Below, piece by piece: positions 17,032 to 25,676 of a DNA stretch of 36,168 nt. The position numbers and the translations under genes are program-made. The notes under the pieces were generated by a model. It had not been told where the DNA came from and did no database searches. It saw only the letters and a program-made list of their open reading frames with translations. The stretch spans positions 1 to 36,168 of the forward strand of contig NZ_VKDC01000048.1 of the NCBI RefSeq assembly GCF_007097395.1, read 5' to 3'. Source of the DNA: Fulvivirga sp. M361. GTDB taxonomy: Bacteria > Bacteroidota > Bacteroidia > Cytophagales > Cyclobacteriaceae. Position 1 is the stretch's first letter. The number at the start of each line of letters is the position of its first letter.

Positions 17032-17784
17032 CTACTTGTAGTTTTTCAATGCTTTCTTGGTAAATGCGGATAATACCAGTTTTCCACTCATAGCCGCTCT
17101 TTCTTCCAGTAACCGGTCCCAATGTTCATACCCTTGCCAGAATACTTCCTTCAGTGCCGAACGCGCTTCGGGGTTCGTGGCCACAAGGTATTTTGCCAAT
17201 TTCATTACAGCAGTATCTAATGACGTAATATCTTCGAAAACATCTGCAAATAACCCTTGGCTTCGCGCCCATTCTGCCGGATAGAAATTATCCGCATTTA
17301 TCGTCATTTGACTCATAGCGGAAAGGCCGATTTTGCGTTCTACTGCAGGTCCAACTACAAACGGGCCGATACCTACATTAAGTTCACTTAGTTTTACACT
17401 CGCAAATTTAGTAGCCATGCAGTAATCCACCGTGGCAGCTATTCCAACTCCGCCACCTACGGCTTTACCCTGAACACGACCTATGACAAGCTTTGGGCAG
17501 CGACGACATGCATTGATCACTTGTGCAAAACCCATGAAGAACTTTTTACCTGTTTCAAAGTCATCAATATGTACGAGTTCGTCGAAACTGGCCCCGGCGC
17601 AAAAGGTACGGTCACCACCGCTTTTAAGTATAATGACAGACACACTGTCATCCTCTCCACAGGATGTAATGGTATCCGCTAATTTCTTGAGAATGGTACC
17701 GGGCAAAGAATTGTGTGCCGGATGAAAAAATTCTATTTCTGTGATGCCTTCAGGAGAATCATGACGGGTAACGTATGCTTCCAT
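17032..17784 (-). CDS. Enoyl-CoA hydratase/isomerase family protein, PaaF candidate
   Basis: A 250-residue crotonase-fold protein at the end of the paa operon, 64 bases after paaZ. The CoA/oxyanion signatures are present: TFCAGASFDEL (60-70) and GRVQGKAVGGGVGIAA (102-117). A complete ring-cleavage pathway needs a 2,3-dehydroadipyl-CoA hydratase (PaaF), and this is the only unassigned crotonase in the cluster. However, of the two catalytic glutamates of rat enoyl-CoA hydratase (Glu144 in GGGCELA and Glu164 in QPE), only the second is kept (Glu134 in LSELNVG); the first aligns with Gly114. It may therefore be an isomerase or a hydratase with another acid. Family membership is sure; the PaaF role is inferred from position. 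Confidence 0.8.
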   Translation of the reverse strand: MEAYVTRHDSPEGITEIEFFHPAHNSLPGTILKKLADTITSCGEDDSVSVIILKSGGDRTFCAGASFDELVHIDDFETGKKFFMGFAQVINACRRCPKLVIGRVQGKAVGGGVGIAATVDYCMATKFASVKLSELNVGIGPFVVGPAVERKIGLSAMSQMTINADNFYPAEWARSQGLFADVFEDITSLDTAVMKLAKYLVATNPEARSALKEVFWQGYEHWDRLLEERAAMSGKLVLSAFTKKALKNYK

Positions 17785-17848
17785 TAATACTTGGTTGTTA
17801 ATTTATAATTAATTGATTTTCAGTTATTTAACTTGGTATTCATTTAGA

Positions 17849-20347
17849 TTAGTTTATCAATCCAAATTGCTGAAAATGATGATGATAGTGCTTTCTGTTC
17901 AGGAGGTCCCATAATTCTTTATCCAGCATACCGAAAACGGTATTGGGCATACTGGCGTCCGGATTTTCTTTGAAATACGCTTCAAAGGCGTCATAAGCCG
18001 TTAAGAGGGCATCTTTTGCTTCTTCAAGATTAGCATGCTTCAACTCGGTGAGCTTTCCTTCTTCCATTAAAGGGTGTACATGGTTTTTAGGCATAGGCTC
18101 ATAGGTAAACAATGAGTCCTGAACACGTTCGATATACTTTTCGGGTGTTGCGATCTCTGTCGGGTATTTACCAATGGACATTAAATGGAAAAACTCAATA
18201 TGCTCTACCATGTGCTGTGATGTCATGATACCCCACTTGGGTTTAGCTTCAGCAGTTAGTTTTGCCAGTCCTTCTTGTATGAATGCTTTATTCACGTTAT
18301 GGAAAGGGCATTTCTTTTGTACCAATGTGAGAATAGTGGCAAAGGCCACCAGCTCCCCGTCTTCGTCCAGTATTTCTTCATACCATTTAACCACACCGGA
18401 AGGAAACTCCCTTCCCCGGCTGTCCCGGTCTGTTTTTTCTTTGCAGGTCAGTCGTACCTGGATGGTATCATTATGATAGATAGGGCGAATAAAGCGGCAT
18501 TCGTCCAGTCCGTAATTAGCGCCCACCGGTCCTTTGCCAGGATCAACAAACAAGCCGGCTCCGGCAGACAATAGGAAATAACCATGTGCGGCCCTCTTCT
18601 CAAAGATGGTGCCTTTTAGCGATGTGATATCCGTATGTGCGTAGAAATGATCCCAGGTGAGGTTGGCAAAGTTTATAATATCAGTATCGGTGACCGTTCT
18701 TTTATGTGTAGTAACAGACATACCCGGCCGGATGTCTTCAAAATGATATTGAAAAGGATGTTTTGGTGTTTCTGTTACTTTAGCACCAGGTTGATATTGC
18801 TGTGTAATGGCGGTCAGCGTAGTAGGGGTGCCCTGAATGGCGCAACGTTGCAGGTAGTGTTTAACTCCTCTTGTACCTCCCATTTCCTCACCACCACCGG
18901 CACGTCCGGGGCCTCCGTGAGATAGCAGCGGCATAGGTGATCCATGCCCGGTGCTTTCCTTCGCACTTTCCCGGTTTAATACCAGTATCCTGCCATGGTG
19001 AGAAGCCGCTTCCAAGGCAAATTCACTGGCTATGCTGTCATCGAAAGTACTGATAGAGCTTACTAGGGAACCTCTGCCCATTTGGGTCAATGAAATGGCT
19101 TCGCCAAGATCTTTGTACGGAAGTATAGTGCTTACCGGCCCGAATGCTTCGGTCTCATGGACTTTTGTTTTTTTGAAAGGGTCTTTATTCAGAAAAACCA
19201 GTGGCGAATAAAAGGCGCCTTTACTCCATTCTGCGTCGATGACATCCGAAGATGTGTCAGGGTCGCCGATCACCAATTCACATTCCTCTATTAACTCTTT
19301 GACTTTGGCGTTTACTTCTTCCACCTGTTCTTTGCTGACCAGTGACCCCATGCGTACTTTTTCATTTTCAGGATTGCCTATGGTCACTTTTTTCAGCTGT
19401 TGCCATAATGCGATCTGGAAATCTTCCACTACATTTTCAGGTACGATGATCCTGCGAATGGCCGTACATTTCTGTCCGCATTTTGTGGTGATCTCTTTGC
19501 GTACTTCTTTAACAAAAAGGTCGAATTCCGGGGTCCCGGGCACTGCATCTTCCCCCAGTACCGCGGCATTCAGACTGTCCGCCTCCATGTTAAAGGGAAT
19601 CGCATTGTGAATGATGTTAGGAGCAGACTTAAGTATTCTACCCGTAGTAGCTGATCCTGTAAATGTCACGATGTCCTGCTCATTTAAGGGATCGAGTATG
19701 CCCTCTCCCGGCCCGCAGACCAACTGTAAAGCTCCTTCCGGAAGTATTCCGGAGTCTATGATATCTTTTACCATGGCCTGGGTAAGATAGGAGGTAGGTT
19801 CTGCTGCTTTAACGATGGCAGGCATTCCAGCTAACCAATTTACCGCACATTTTTCCAGCATACCCCAGATAGGGAAGTTGAACGCATTGATATGAACGGC
19901 TACACCCCGCTTGGGTACCATGATGTGGTGTCCTATGAATGTACCCTCACGTGATAAGTTGGCTAACTCGCCATCTACGTGAAAGGGGGTATTGGGAAAT
20001 TGCTTGCGTAGACTTGCGTAGGCGAAGAGCGTGCCGATACCACCGTCAATGTCTATCCAGCTATCGGCCTTGGTAGCTCCGCTCTGGTAGCTGACAGGGT
20101 AGTAGTCCCGCCTTTTTTTATTAAGGAATAAAGCCAGTTTTTTGAGCATCATACCGCGCTCCTGGAAGGTCATTTTACGGAGGTTGACGTTTCCTACATT
20201 CCGACCATATTCAGCCATAGCTTCAAAGGAAAGCCCTTCACTGCCACATAGGGCAATCATGTCACCTGAAATGGCATTATACTGTGGAGTGCCTTCTCCT
20301 TCAGGAGCAACCCATTTTCCACAAGCAAAATTTTCTAGTCTGGTCAT
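17849..20347 (-). CDS. paaZ: PaaZ: oxepin-CoA hydrolase / 3-oxo-5,6-dehydrosuberyl-CoA semialdehyde dehydrogenase, with extra C-terminal domain
   Basis: Bifunctional ring-cleavage enzyme of aerobic phenylacetyl-CoA degradation: it hydrolyses oxepin-CoA and oxidises the resulting aldehyde. Residues 1-515 are an aldehyde dehydrogenase with Glu255 (FNMEADSLN) and nucleophile Cys294 (GQKCTAIRR), within one position of the E. coli residues 256 and 295; FTGSATTGR is at 229-237. Residues 530-680 are a MaoC-like (R)-hydratase domain with Asp566 and His571 (WDHFYAHTD). E. coli PaaZ ends near 681 residues; this protein has 832. The additional 150 residues contain QHMVEHIEFFH (711-721) and a His-rich end (RKHYHHHFQQFGL, 818-830), resembling the metal-binding histidines of DinB/DUF1569-type four-helix bundles. 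It lies between paaJ and the enoyl-CoA hydratase gene. Confidence 0.93.
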   Translation of the reverse strand: MTRLENFACGKWVAPEGEGTPQYNAISGDMIALCGSEGLSFEAMAEYGRNVGNVNLRKMTFQERGMMLKKLALFLNKKRRDYYPVSYQSGATKADSWIDIDGGIGTLFAYASLRKQFPNTPFHVDGELANLSREGTFIGHHIMVPKRGVAVHINAFNFPIWGMLEKCAVNWLAGMPAIVKAAEPTSYLTQAMVKDIIDSGILPEGALQLVCGPGEGILDPLNEQDIVTFTGSATTGRILKSAPNIIHNAIPFNMEADSLNAAVLGEDAVPGTPEFDLFVKEVRKEITTKCGQKCTAIRRIIVPENVVEDFQIALWQQLKKVTIGNPENEKVRMGSLVSKEQVEEVNAKVKELIEECELVIGDPDTSSDVIDAEWSKGAFYSPLVFLNKDPFKKTKVHETEAFGPVSTILPYKDLGEAISLTQMGRGSLVSSISTFDDSIASEFALEAASHHGRILVLNRESAKESTGHGSPMPLLSHGGPGRAGGGEEMGGTRGVKHYLQRCAIQGTPTTLTAITQQYQPGAKVTETPKHPFQYHFEDIRPGMSVTTHKRTVTDTDIINFANLTWDHFYAHTDITSLKGTIFEKRAAHGYFLLSAGAGLFVDPGKGPVGANYGLDECRFIRPIYHNDTIQVRLTCKEKTDRDSRGREFPSGVVKWYEEILDEDGELVAFATILTLVQKKCPFHNVNKAFIQEGLAKLTAEAKPKWGIMTSQHMVEHIEFFHLMSIGKYPTEIATPEKYIERVQDSLFTYEPMPKNHVHPLMEEGKLTELKHANLEEAKDALLTAYDAFEAYFKENPDASMPNTVFGMLDKELWDLLNRKHYHHHFQQFGLIN

Positions 20348-20383
20348 AGCAGTTTGTTGATCTTATCGTTCGTTGACTATAGT

Positions 20384-21589
20384 TTAAACACGTTCTAATA
20401 TAGCAGCATAGCCCTGTCCGACACCTACACACATGGTGACCAGGGCATATTTTTTCTGTTGCAATTGAAGCTCTAATGCCGCGGAATAACAGATTCTGGC
20501 ACCGGTTACTCCCAAGGGGTGACCGATGGCGATAGCACCACCATTGGGATTGATTCTTGGGTCGTCATCTTTCAGGCCCCAGGCCCTGATACACGCGAGA
20601 CTTTGTGCCGCAAACGCTTCATTTAACTCAATGATGTCTACCTGGTCCATGGTGATCCCGGCACGTCTGAGCGCTTTATTGGAAGCTTCTACCGGACCGA
20701 TCCCCATTATCCTGGGTTCGACACCTGCCACAGCGGCGCTTACGATCCTGGCCATAGGTTTAAGGCTGTATTTCTCAACGGCTGTTTCTGAGGCAATTAG
20801 CGTTGCTGCAGCTCCATCGTTCAGCCCGGAAGAGTTTCCTGCGGTTACCGAGCCGCCTTTACGAAATGCAGGACGTAGCTTTGCCAGTACTTCCAGGGTA
20901 CTACCCGGCTTAATGAACTCATCCTGATCAAATACGATGGGATCAGCTTTCCTTTGCTGGATCTCTACCGGTACAATTTCTTTTGCCAGGCGGCCATTGT
21001 CTTTTGCAGCAGAAGCTTTCATTTGCGAGTGATAAGCAAACCGGTCCTGGTCTTCACGGCTGATGTGGTATAAGTCTACGAGGTTTTCAGCCGTCTCACC
21101 CATGCCGTCTGTACCGTATAACTCTTTCATTTTTGGGTTGATAAAACGCCATCCGAAACTGCTGTCGTACATTTGAGCGTCCCGGCCAAACGGTTTGGAT
21201 GTTTTTGAGATCACCCACGGTCCCCTGGTCATGTTTTCCACACCACCGGCGATAAACAGGTCTCCTTCACCTGTTTTGATAGCTCTGCCGGCATGAATGA
21301 CAGCAGCCAACCCTGAAGAACATAAGCGGTTTACCGTTTCTCCGGGCACCGACCATGGCATACCCGCTAACAACAGGCACATACGGGCCACGTTCCTGTT
21401 ATCTTCACCTGCCTGGTTAGCACATCCCATGATCACATCTTCGTAAGCTTCGCCGGGAATGGCAGGGTTTTTTTTGATCAGTTCTGAGATAACCAGGGCA
21501 CCCAGGTCATCTGTCCTTACTGTGGATAACATTCCGGTAAAATTGCCAATAGGTGTCCGGACACCATCTATGATGAAAGCTTCTTTCAA
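20384..21589 (-). CDS. paaJ: 3-oxoadipyl-CoA / 3-oxo-5,6-dehydrosuberyl-CoA thiolase
   Basis: Cytosolic thiolase that performs both thiolytic steps of the pathway, releasing acetyl-CoA and finally succinyl-CoA. At 401 residues it matches PcaF/PaaJ. Active-site residues are visible: nucleophile Cys90 (NRLCSSGLAAV), the GHPLG histidine at about 357 (GGAIAIGHPLGVTGAR), and the second cysteine at about 387 (MCVGVGQGYA). VENMTRGPWV and the GWRFINPKM region are typical of the adipyl-CoA thiolases rather than acetyl-CoA acetyltransferases. It is separated from paaI by 7 bases and from paaZ by 36. Confidence 0.94.
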   Translation of the reverse strand: MKEAFIIDGVRTPIGNFTGMLSTVRTDDLGALVISELIKKNPAIPGEAYEDVIMGCANQAGEDNRNVARMCLLLAGMPWSVPGETVNRLCSSGLAAVIHAGRAIKTGEGDLFIAGGVENMTRGPWVISKTSKPFGRDAQMYDSSFGWRFINPKMKELYGTDGMGETAENLVDLYHISREDQDRFAYHSQMKASAAKDNGRLAKEIVPVEIQQRKADPIVFDQDEFIKPGSTLEVLAKLRPAFRKGGSVTAGNSSGLNDGAAATLIASETAVEKYSLKPMARIVSAAVAGVEPRIMGIGPVEASNKALRRAGITMDQVDIIELNEAFAAQSLACIRAWGLKDDDPRINPNGGAIAIGHPLGVTGARICYSAALELQLQQKKYALVTMCVGVGQGYAAILERV

Positions 21590-21596
21590 GGTTGAT

Positions 21597-22022
21597 CTAT
21601 TTTATATTTAAAACTTCTTTACTCGACCGGTATACAGTGCCTCTGAAAAAATAGTACTGCTCTCCGGTTTCCTTATGCGATACCAGTACGTCAAAATCGG
21701 CAGTTTTGTGAGTGATATTGAGTGACTTTGCTTCTGCTATCAGGATATCACCCTCTTTGGCCGACTTCGAGAAATTCATGGAGCCTTGAATGGAGACAGA
21801 GACTCTGCCGTATGAATTGGAAGCAAATGCAAAAGCACTATCCGCAAAGGCATAGGCCATACCGCCGTGCAGGATGCCGAAACCGTTCAGCATCTCTTTT
21901 TTTACCGTCATTTGTATTTTACAATGACCTTCTTCTATGTGGATAGGCGTTATCCCCATCCATTGACTGCAATAGTCGGTTTCCATCATATGGTCATAAA
22001 CAGCTTTGGCCTGGTGAGTCAT
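21597..22022 (-). CDS. paaI: Hydroxyphenylacetyl-CoA thioesterase PaaI
   Basis: A 141-residue hot-dog-fold acyl-CoA thioesterase. It is thought to rescue CoA from dead-end phenylacetyl-CoA intermediates. The family signature NGFGILHGGMAYAFADSAFA carries Asp61, the same number as the catalytic Asp in E. coli PaaI, and GSMNFSKSAKEGDILIAEA follows as expected. The gene sits 12 bases after paaH and 7 before paaJ, within the operon. Confidence 0.92.
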   Translation of the reverse strand: MTHQAKAVYDHMMETDYCSQWMGITPIHIEEGHCKIQMTVKKEMLNGFGILHGGMAYAFADSAFAFASNSYGRVSVSIQGSMNFSKSAKEGDILIAEAKSLNITHKTADFDVLVSHKETGEQYYFFRGTVYRSSKEVLNIK

Positions 22023-22034
22023 GAATTTGTGCAG

Positions 22035-23249
22035 TTAGTCGTTAATTACCGTACTGTTTTCAAAAAACAACTTTTCTTCCCTTGCCATCTGACGTAAAAG
22101 TCCACTGCAACGATAGCGGTCTTCGTGGTATAACTCATATAACTCGTCCATTCGGTTTACACAAGTAAGGATACCGATCTCATCTGCCCAATGGAGTAAG
22201 CCTTTAGGGTAGTTTACTCCCGTAGTCATGGCGATATCAATGTCCTCTTTACTTGCGATACCCATATGTACCGTGTCAGCGGCTTCATTGATGAGCATGG
22301 CCAATATGCGCTGTAAGATAAGTTCCCCAAGTGCATGGTCCTGGTCAGGACCAGGTGAGGTCTTGCCTTCGGCATACTCATAATACCCGCGCCCACTTTT
22401 TCTTCCAAGATAACCCGCTTCCGTCAGTCTTTTTTGTGTGAAGGACGGCTTGTATCGGGGGTCGTAATAGAAGGCGTTGAACACGGTTTCCGTTACCGTA
22501 TAATTGACGTCATTTCCTATAAAATCCATTAACTCGAAAGGCCCCATACGGAAGCCCCCTAGTTCTTTCATTGACCAGTCGATAGTGGCGAAGTCGGCAA
22601 TGCCTTCTTCGTATATCCTGAGGGCCTCACTGTAGAACGGTCGGGCTACTTTATTGACAATAAACCCGGGAGTATCCTTAGCCATTACAGTAAGTTTTCC
22701 CCAGCTATTGATCAAATTCCGTGTTTTTTCAGCGATCTTATTACTGGTTTGAATGGCAGGGACTATTTCTACCAGTTTCATCAATGGAGCCGGATTAAAG
22801 AAATGTATCCCGATAAAACGCTCCGGCTTTTTCAGGGCCGCTGCTAAAGATGTTACGGATAGGGAAGAGGTATTGGAAGCCAGTATACAATCGTCCGAAA
22901 CATATTGTTCTAATTCACTAAAAACCCCCTTTTTTATGTTCGCATCTTCAATGATCGCTTCAATGATGAGGTTACTTGAAGTGAAATGATTTAATTCATT
23001 GATATATTGAATGTTATTTATAACAGAGTGCTTTTTTTCTTCCGTTATTTTCTCCTTTTCAACCAGTCGGGCCAGTACTTTTTCTAACGTATGAGCACTG
23101 TTTTTTAAAGCTTCAGGGCTGCTGTCAAATACCAGTGTCCGGCATCCGGAAGTGGCTGCAATCTGAGCAATACCACTACCCATGGTGCCACCACCGATCA
23201 CACCCACAGTTAAAGGTTTCAATCCATCGTTGATGTTTGTGTTACTCAT
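22035..23249 (-). CDS. paaH: 3-hydroxyadipyl-CoA dehydrogenase PaaH
   Basis: NAD-dependent 3-hydroxyacyl-CoA dehydrogenase that oxidises 3-hydroxyadipyl-CoA to 3-oxoadipyl-CoA. The Rossmann motif GVIGGGTMGSGIAQIA is at 16-31; the catalytic stretch GIHFFNPAPLMKLVEIV carries the active-site His and Glu; VNKVARPFYSEALRIYEEG and FRMGPFELMDFIGNDV belong to the helical C-terminal domain, partly repeated after residue 300. At 404 residues it is shorter than E. coli PaaH (about 475) but longer than simple HBD enzymes. Only 4 bases separate it from paaG and 12 from paaI, so translation is probably coupled. Confidence 0.92.
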   Translation of the reverse strand: MSNTNINDGLKPLTVGVIGGGTMGSGIAQIAATSGCRTLVFDSSPEALKNSAHTLEKVLARLVEKEKITEEKKHSVINNIQYINELNHFTSSNLIIEAIIEDANIKKGVFSELEQYVSDDCILASNTSSLSVTSLAAALKKPERFIGIHFFNPAPLMKLVEIVPAIQTSNKIAEKTRNLINSWGKLTVMAKDTPGFIVNKVARPFYSEALRIYEEGIADFATIDWSMKELGGFRMGPFELMDFIGNDVNYTVTETVFNAFYYDPRYKPSFTQKRLTEAGYLGRKSGRGYYEYAEGKTSPGPDQDHALGELILQRILAMLINEAADTVHMGIASKEDIDIAMTTGVNYPKGLLHWADEIGILTCVNRMDELYELYHEDRYRCSGLLRQMAREEKLFFENSTVIND

Positions 23250-23253
23250 GGTT

Positions 23254-24033
23254 TTATTTTCCTTTAAAAACGGGCTTTCTCTTTTCTACAAATGCGCTAA
23301 CTCCTTCCGAGTAATCTTCCGTGGAAGCGGCTTTTAATTGTAATGTCGTTTCTAACTTCATTTGTTCTTCAAAGGTATGGCCAAGTGAGGCATTGAATGC
23401 CCTTTTGGTCAGACCTAATCCTTTGGTAGGCATTTTGGCCAGTTTAGCCGCTATTTGTTGCACTTCCTGTTCAAAAGTATCTTGTGGAAAGTACTTATAT
23501 ATCATGCCTATTCGTTCTGCTTCTTGTGCAGGAACTTTATCGCCTAACATGGCCAATGCACTGGCCTTTGCCATACCTACTGTTCTTGGTAATGTAAAAG
23601 TACCTCCGCTGTCAGGGATCAAGCCTATGGCGCTGAATGCCTGTATAAAGCTGGCAGTCTCTGACGCTACTACAATATCGCAAGCCAAAGCGAAGTTAGC
23701 CCCGGCGCCCGCAGCCACACCGTTGACAGCGGCTATTATCGGTTTTTCTATGCTTCTTAACCGGAATAATATGGGCTCATAGTGCTCGGTCATAAGCACT
23801 TCAAAGCCTGGGTTAAGGTCAGGTGAAGTAACTTCTTTCAGATCCTGACCGGCGCAAAAAGCCTTTCCGTTTCCCGTAAGAATAATAGCGCGTACCTCGT
23901 CCTCTTTTGCGCATTGATCCAGTGCTTTGATCAAAGCATGAGCTAATGCCGCATTTACACTGTTAAAAGCTTCCGGCCGGTTTAATGTTATAGTGGCTAT
24001 GTTTTGCTCAATGCTGAAGAGTATGGGGTCCAT
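23254..24033 (-). CDS. paaG: 1,2-epoxyphenylacetyl-CoA isomerase PaaG
   Basis: Crotonase-fold isomerase that converts ring-1,2-epoxyphenylacetyl-CoA to oxepin-CoA. The sequence has GKAFCAGQDLKEV (56-68), NGVAAGAGANFALACD (104-119) and GLIPDSGGTFTLPR (137-150). As in E. coli PaaG, the first hydratase Glu is replaced by Asn (GAGANFAL) and an Asp is present in IPDSGG (Asp141, matching E. coli Asp136). The 259-residue length is standard. It follows the epoxidase genes paaABCD directly, the order in which the substrate is made and used. Confidence 0.93.
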   Translation of the reverse strand: MDPILFSIEQNIATITLNRPEAFNSVNAALAHALIKALDQCAKEDEVRAIILTGNGKAFCAGQDLKEVTSPDLNPGFEVLMTEHYEPILFRLRSIEKPIIAAVNGVAAGAGANFALACDIVVASETASFIQAFSAIGLIPDSGGTFTLPRTVGMAKASALAMLGDKVPAQEAERIGMIYKYFPQDTFEQEVQQIAAKLAKMPTKGLGLTKRAFNASLGHTFEEQMKLETTLQLKAASTEDYSEGVSAFVEKRKPVFKGK

Positions 24034-24081
24034 AAATGGTGTCAGTTTTTATTGGTGGATTGAAGTGGATTATGATTGAAG

Positions 24082-24585
24082 TTACTTAAGGCATTTGAAG
24101 TAATCAAAGGGCTCCAGGCAGTCTTCGCACTGGAAAAGGGCCTTGCAGGCGGTAGATCCGAACTGACTGACCATGCGTGTATTGGTAGATCCGCAATTCG
24201 TACATTTCACTATTCGCCCCCCTTCCAGTAGTGCCTGCTTATCCAGCTCAGCACTTAGGGGTGAGGCAATGCCATATTCTTCCAGTTGTTGCCTGCCGCG
24301 TGCAGTGATCCAATCGGTAGTCCAGGCGGGTGATAATACGAGCTTCACTTTCACTTCGAATCCTTCCTTTTGTACGGCCTTTGTGATATCATCTGCAATG
24401 GTATCCATAGCCGGACATCCGGAGTAGGTAGGGGTGATGTCTATATACACCTTATTACCTTCTATGTTGACCTTTCTGATCACTCCCATATCCATGACAG
24501 ACAACACCGGGATTTCAGGATCGGAAACCTGCCAGAGCGCTTGCTCTACTTGTTTATTTTCTATATGTGGCGATGACTCTACCAC
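24082..24585 (-). CDS. paaD: Phenylacetyl-CoA epoxidase accessory subunit PaaD
   Basis: A 167-residue MIP18/DUF59-type protein needed for activity of the PaaABCE epoxidase, probably in iron delivery or cluster assembly. The DUF59 part (15-100) holds SDPEIPVLSVMDMGVIR and TPTYSGCPAMD with the conserved Cys57. The C-terminal tail is a Cys-rich zinc or iron ribbon (Cys128, Cys131, Cys147, Cys153, Cys156: KCTNCGSTNTR ... FQCEDCLEPF), as in other PaaD proteins. Its start overlaps the end of paaC by 7 bases. Confidence 0.93.
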   Translation of the reverse strand: MVESSPHIENKQVEQALWQVSDPEIPVLSVMDMGVIRKVNIEGNKVYIDITPTYSGCPAMDTIADDITKAVQKEGFEVKVKLVLSPAWTTDWITARGRQQLEEYGIASPLSAELDKQALLEGGRIVKCTNCGSTNTRMVSQFGSTACKALFQCEDCLEPFDYFKCLK

Positions 24586-25331
24586 TGCATGTCCGGATAA
24601 GCCCGTTGCATGTATTGAAGGTCTGATAATATGAATCCGAGATGCTCGGAATGAATACCCGTTTTGCCTTTCGCCATTCTTGGAGCACTTTCAGGGATTT
24701 TTAAAGTAGCGTCGGCCAGCACTTCTCCGATGGTCGTCATGCTTTCCTCTTTAATACGAGAAAGGTCCGCACCTATCTTTAGCTCTTTCATTTCTTTTTC
24801 TATATCGGTTTCCTGGAAAAGCTCAAAAATGAAAGGGTAGAGGTGTTCTATGGCCTTTTGCATACGTTGATGGCTTTCGTCCGTGCCATCACCCAGTCTT
24901 TTTACCCATTCGGAAGAAAACCGTAAATGATAACGGGCTTCTTTCACCGATTTATGCGCTATGGCAGCGATAGTTTCATCTTTACTTTCTGTGAGTTGTT
25001 TGAGTAGAGGTAAGTGGTAGCTGTCGTACAGGAATTGACGCCCGATGACATGTCCGAAATCTTCATTGGGTTGCTCAACCAGCAGTACATGTCGATATTC
25101 ACGGTCTTTACGTAAGAAAGCAATTGTATCTTCGGTAAATTCCCCGCCTTTTACCTCAGCGGCATATTGAAAATAACTTCTTACCTGCCCAAACAGGTCC
25201 AGGGAGATGTTTGTCAATGCAATATCGGTTTCCAGGTTTGGGCCATGTCCGCACAACTCTGATAACCGGTGTCCCAGTATCATAGAGTTGTCCCCCAACA
25301 TAAGCAGGTATTCGTATAACTTGTTGTTCAT
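24579..25331 (-). CDS. paaC: Phenylacetyl-CoA epoxidase structural subunit PaaC
   Basis: A 250-residue ferritin-like subunit that pairs with PaaA to form the epoxidase core. It has YLLMLGDNSMILGHRLSELCGHGP near the N-terminus, then ALTNISLDLFGQVRSYFQYAA and SVKEARYHLRFSSEWVKRLGDGT, where the family sequence diverges from the diiron consensus because PaaC itself is not catalytic. The length equals that of E. coli PaaC. It starts immediately after the paaB stop and overlaps paaD. Confidence 0.94.
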   Translation of the reverse strand: MNNKLYEYLLMLGDNSMILGHRLSELCGHGPNLETDIALTNISLDLFGQVRSYFQYAAEVKGGEFTEDTIAFLRKDREYRHVLLVEQPNEDFGHVIGRQFLYDSYHLPLLKQLTESKDETIAAIAHKSVKEARYHLRFSSEWVKRLGDGTDESHQRMQKAIEHLYPFIFELFQETDIEKEMKELKIGADLSRIKEESMTTIGEVLADATLKIPESAPRMAKGKTGIHSEHLGFILSDLQYMQRAYPDMQW

Positions 25332-25619
25332 TTAAATATGCTTTAATTCGTCAGGTAGGTCATAAAATGTGGGATGGCGATATACTTTGTCCTGTGCAGG
25401 CTCAAACAGCTCGCCATTATGCTCAGGGTTGGAAGCCATGATATGCCTGGATTCCACTACCCATATACTAACACCTTCCGCTCTCCTGGTGTAAACGTCA
25501 CGGGCATTTTCCATTGCCATATCACTGTCTGCAGCATGTAAACTGCCCACATGACGATGTTCCAGGCCGTTTTTACTTCTGATAAACACCTCAAATAAAG
25601 GCCATTCTTTCTTTTTCAT
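25332..25619 (-). CDS. paaB: Phenylacetyl-CoA epoxidase subunit PaaB
   Basis: A 95-residue small bridging subunit of the PaaABCE complex. It begins KKEWPLFEVFIRSKNGLEHRHVG and contains AMENARDVYTRRAEGVSIWVV, both characteristic of the family, and its length is normal. It lies 57 bases after paaA and abuts paaC with no gap. Confidence 0.94.
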   Translation of the reverse strand: MKKKEWPLFEVFIRSKNGLEHRHVGSLHAADSDMAMENARDVYTRRAEGVSIWVVESRHIMASNPEHNGELFEPAQDKVYRHPTFYDLPDELKHI

Positions 25620-25676
25620 CTTTTAAGCTTGTTTGACTAATAACCAGTTGCTCATTAACAATATCCAGTAAGCAGT

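Noticed and set aside
19239-19610. 123-residue open frame on the + strand
   Set aside because: It is antisense to the well-supported paaZ coding sequence and has no recognisable content.
20526-20927. 133-residue open frame on the + strand
   Set aside because: It is antisense to the thiolase gene and explained by its codon usage.
23321-23782. 153-residue open frame on the + strand
   Set aside because: It is antisense to paaG; the composition is that of a reversed coding strand.
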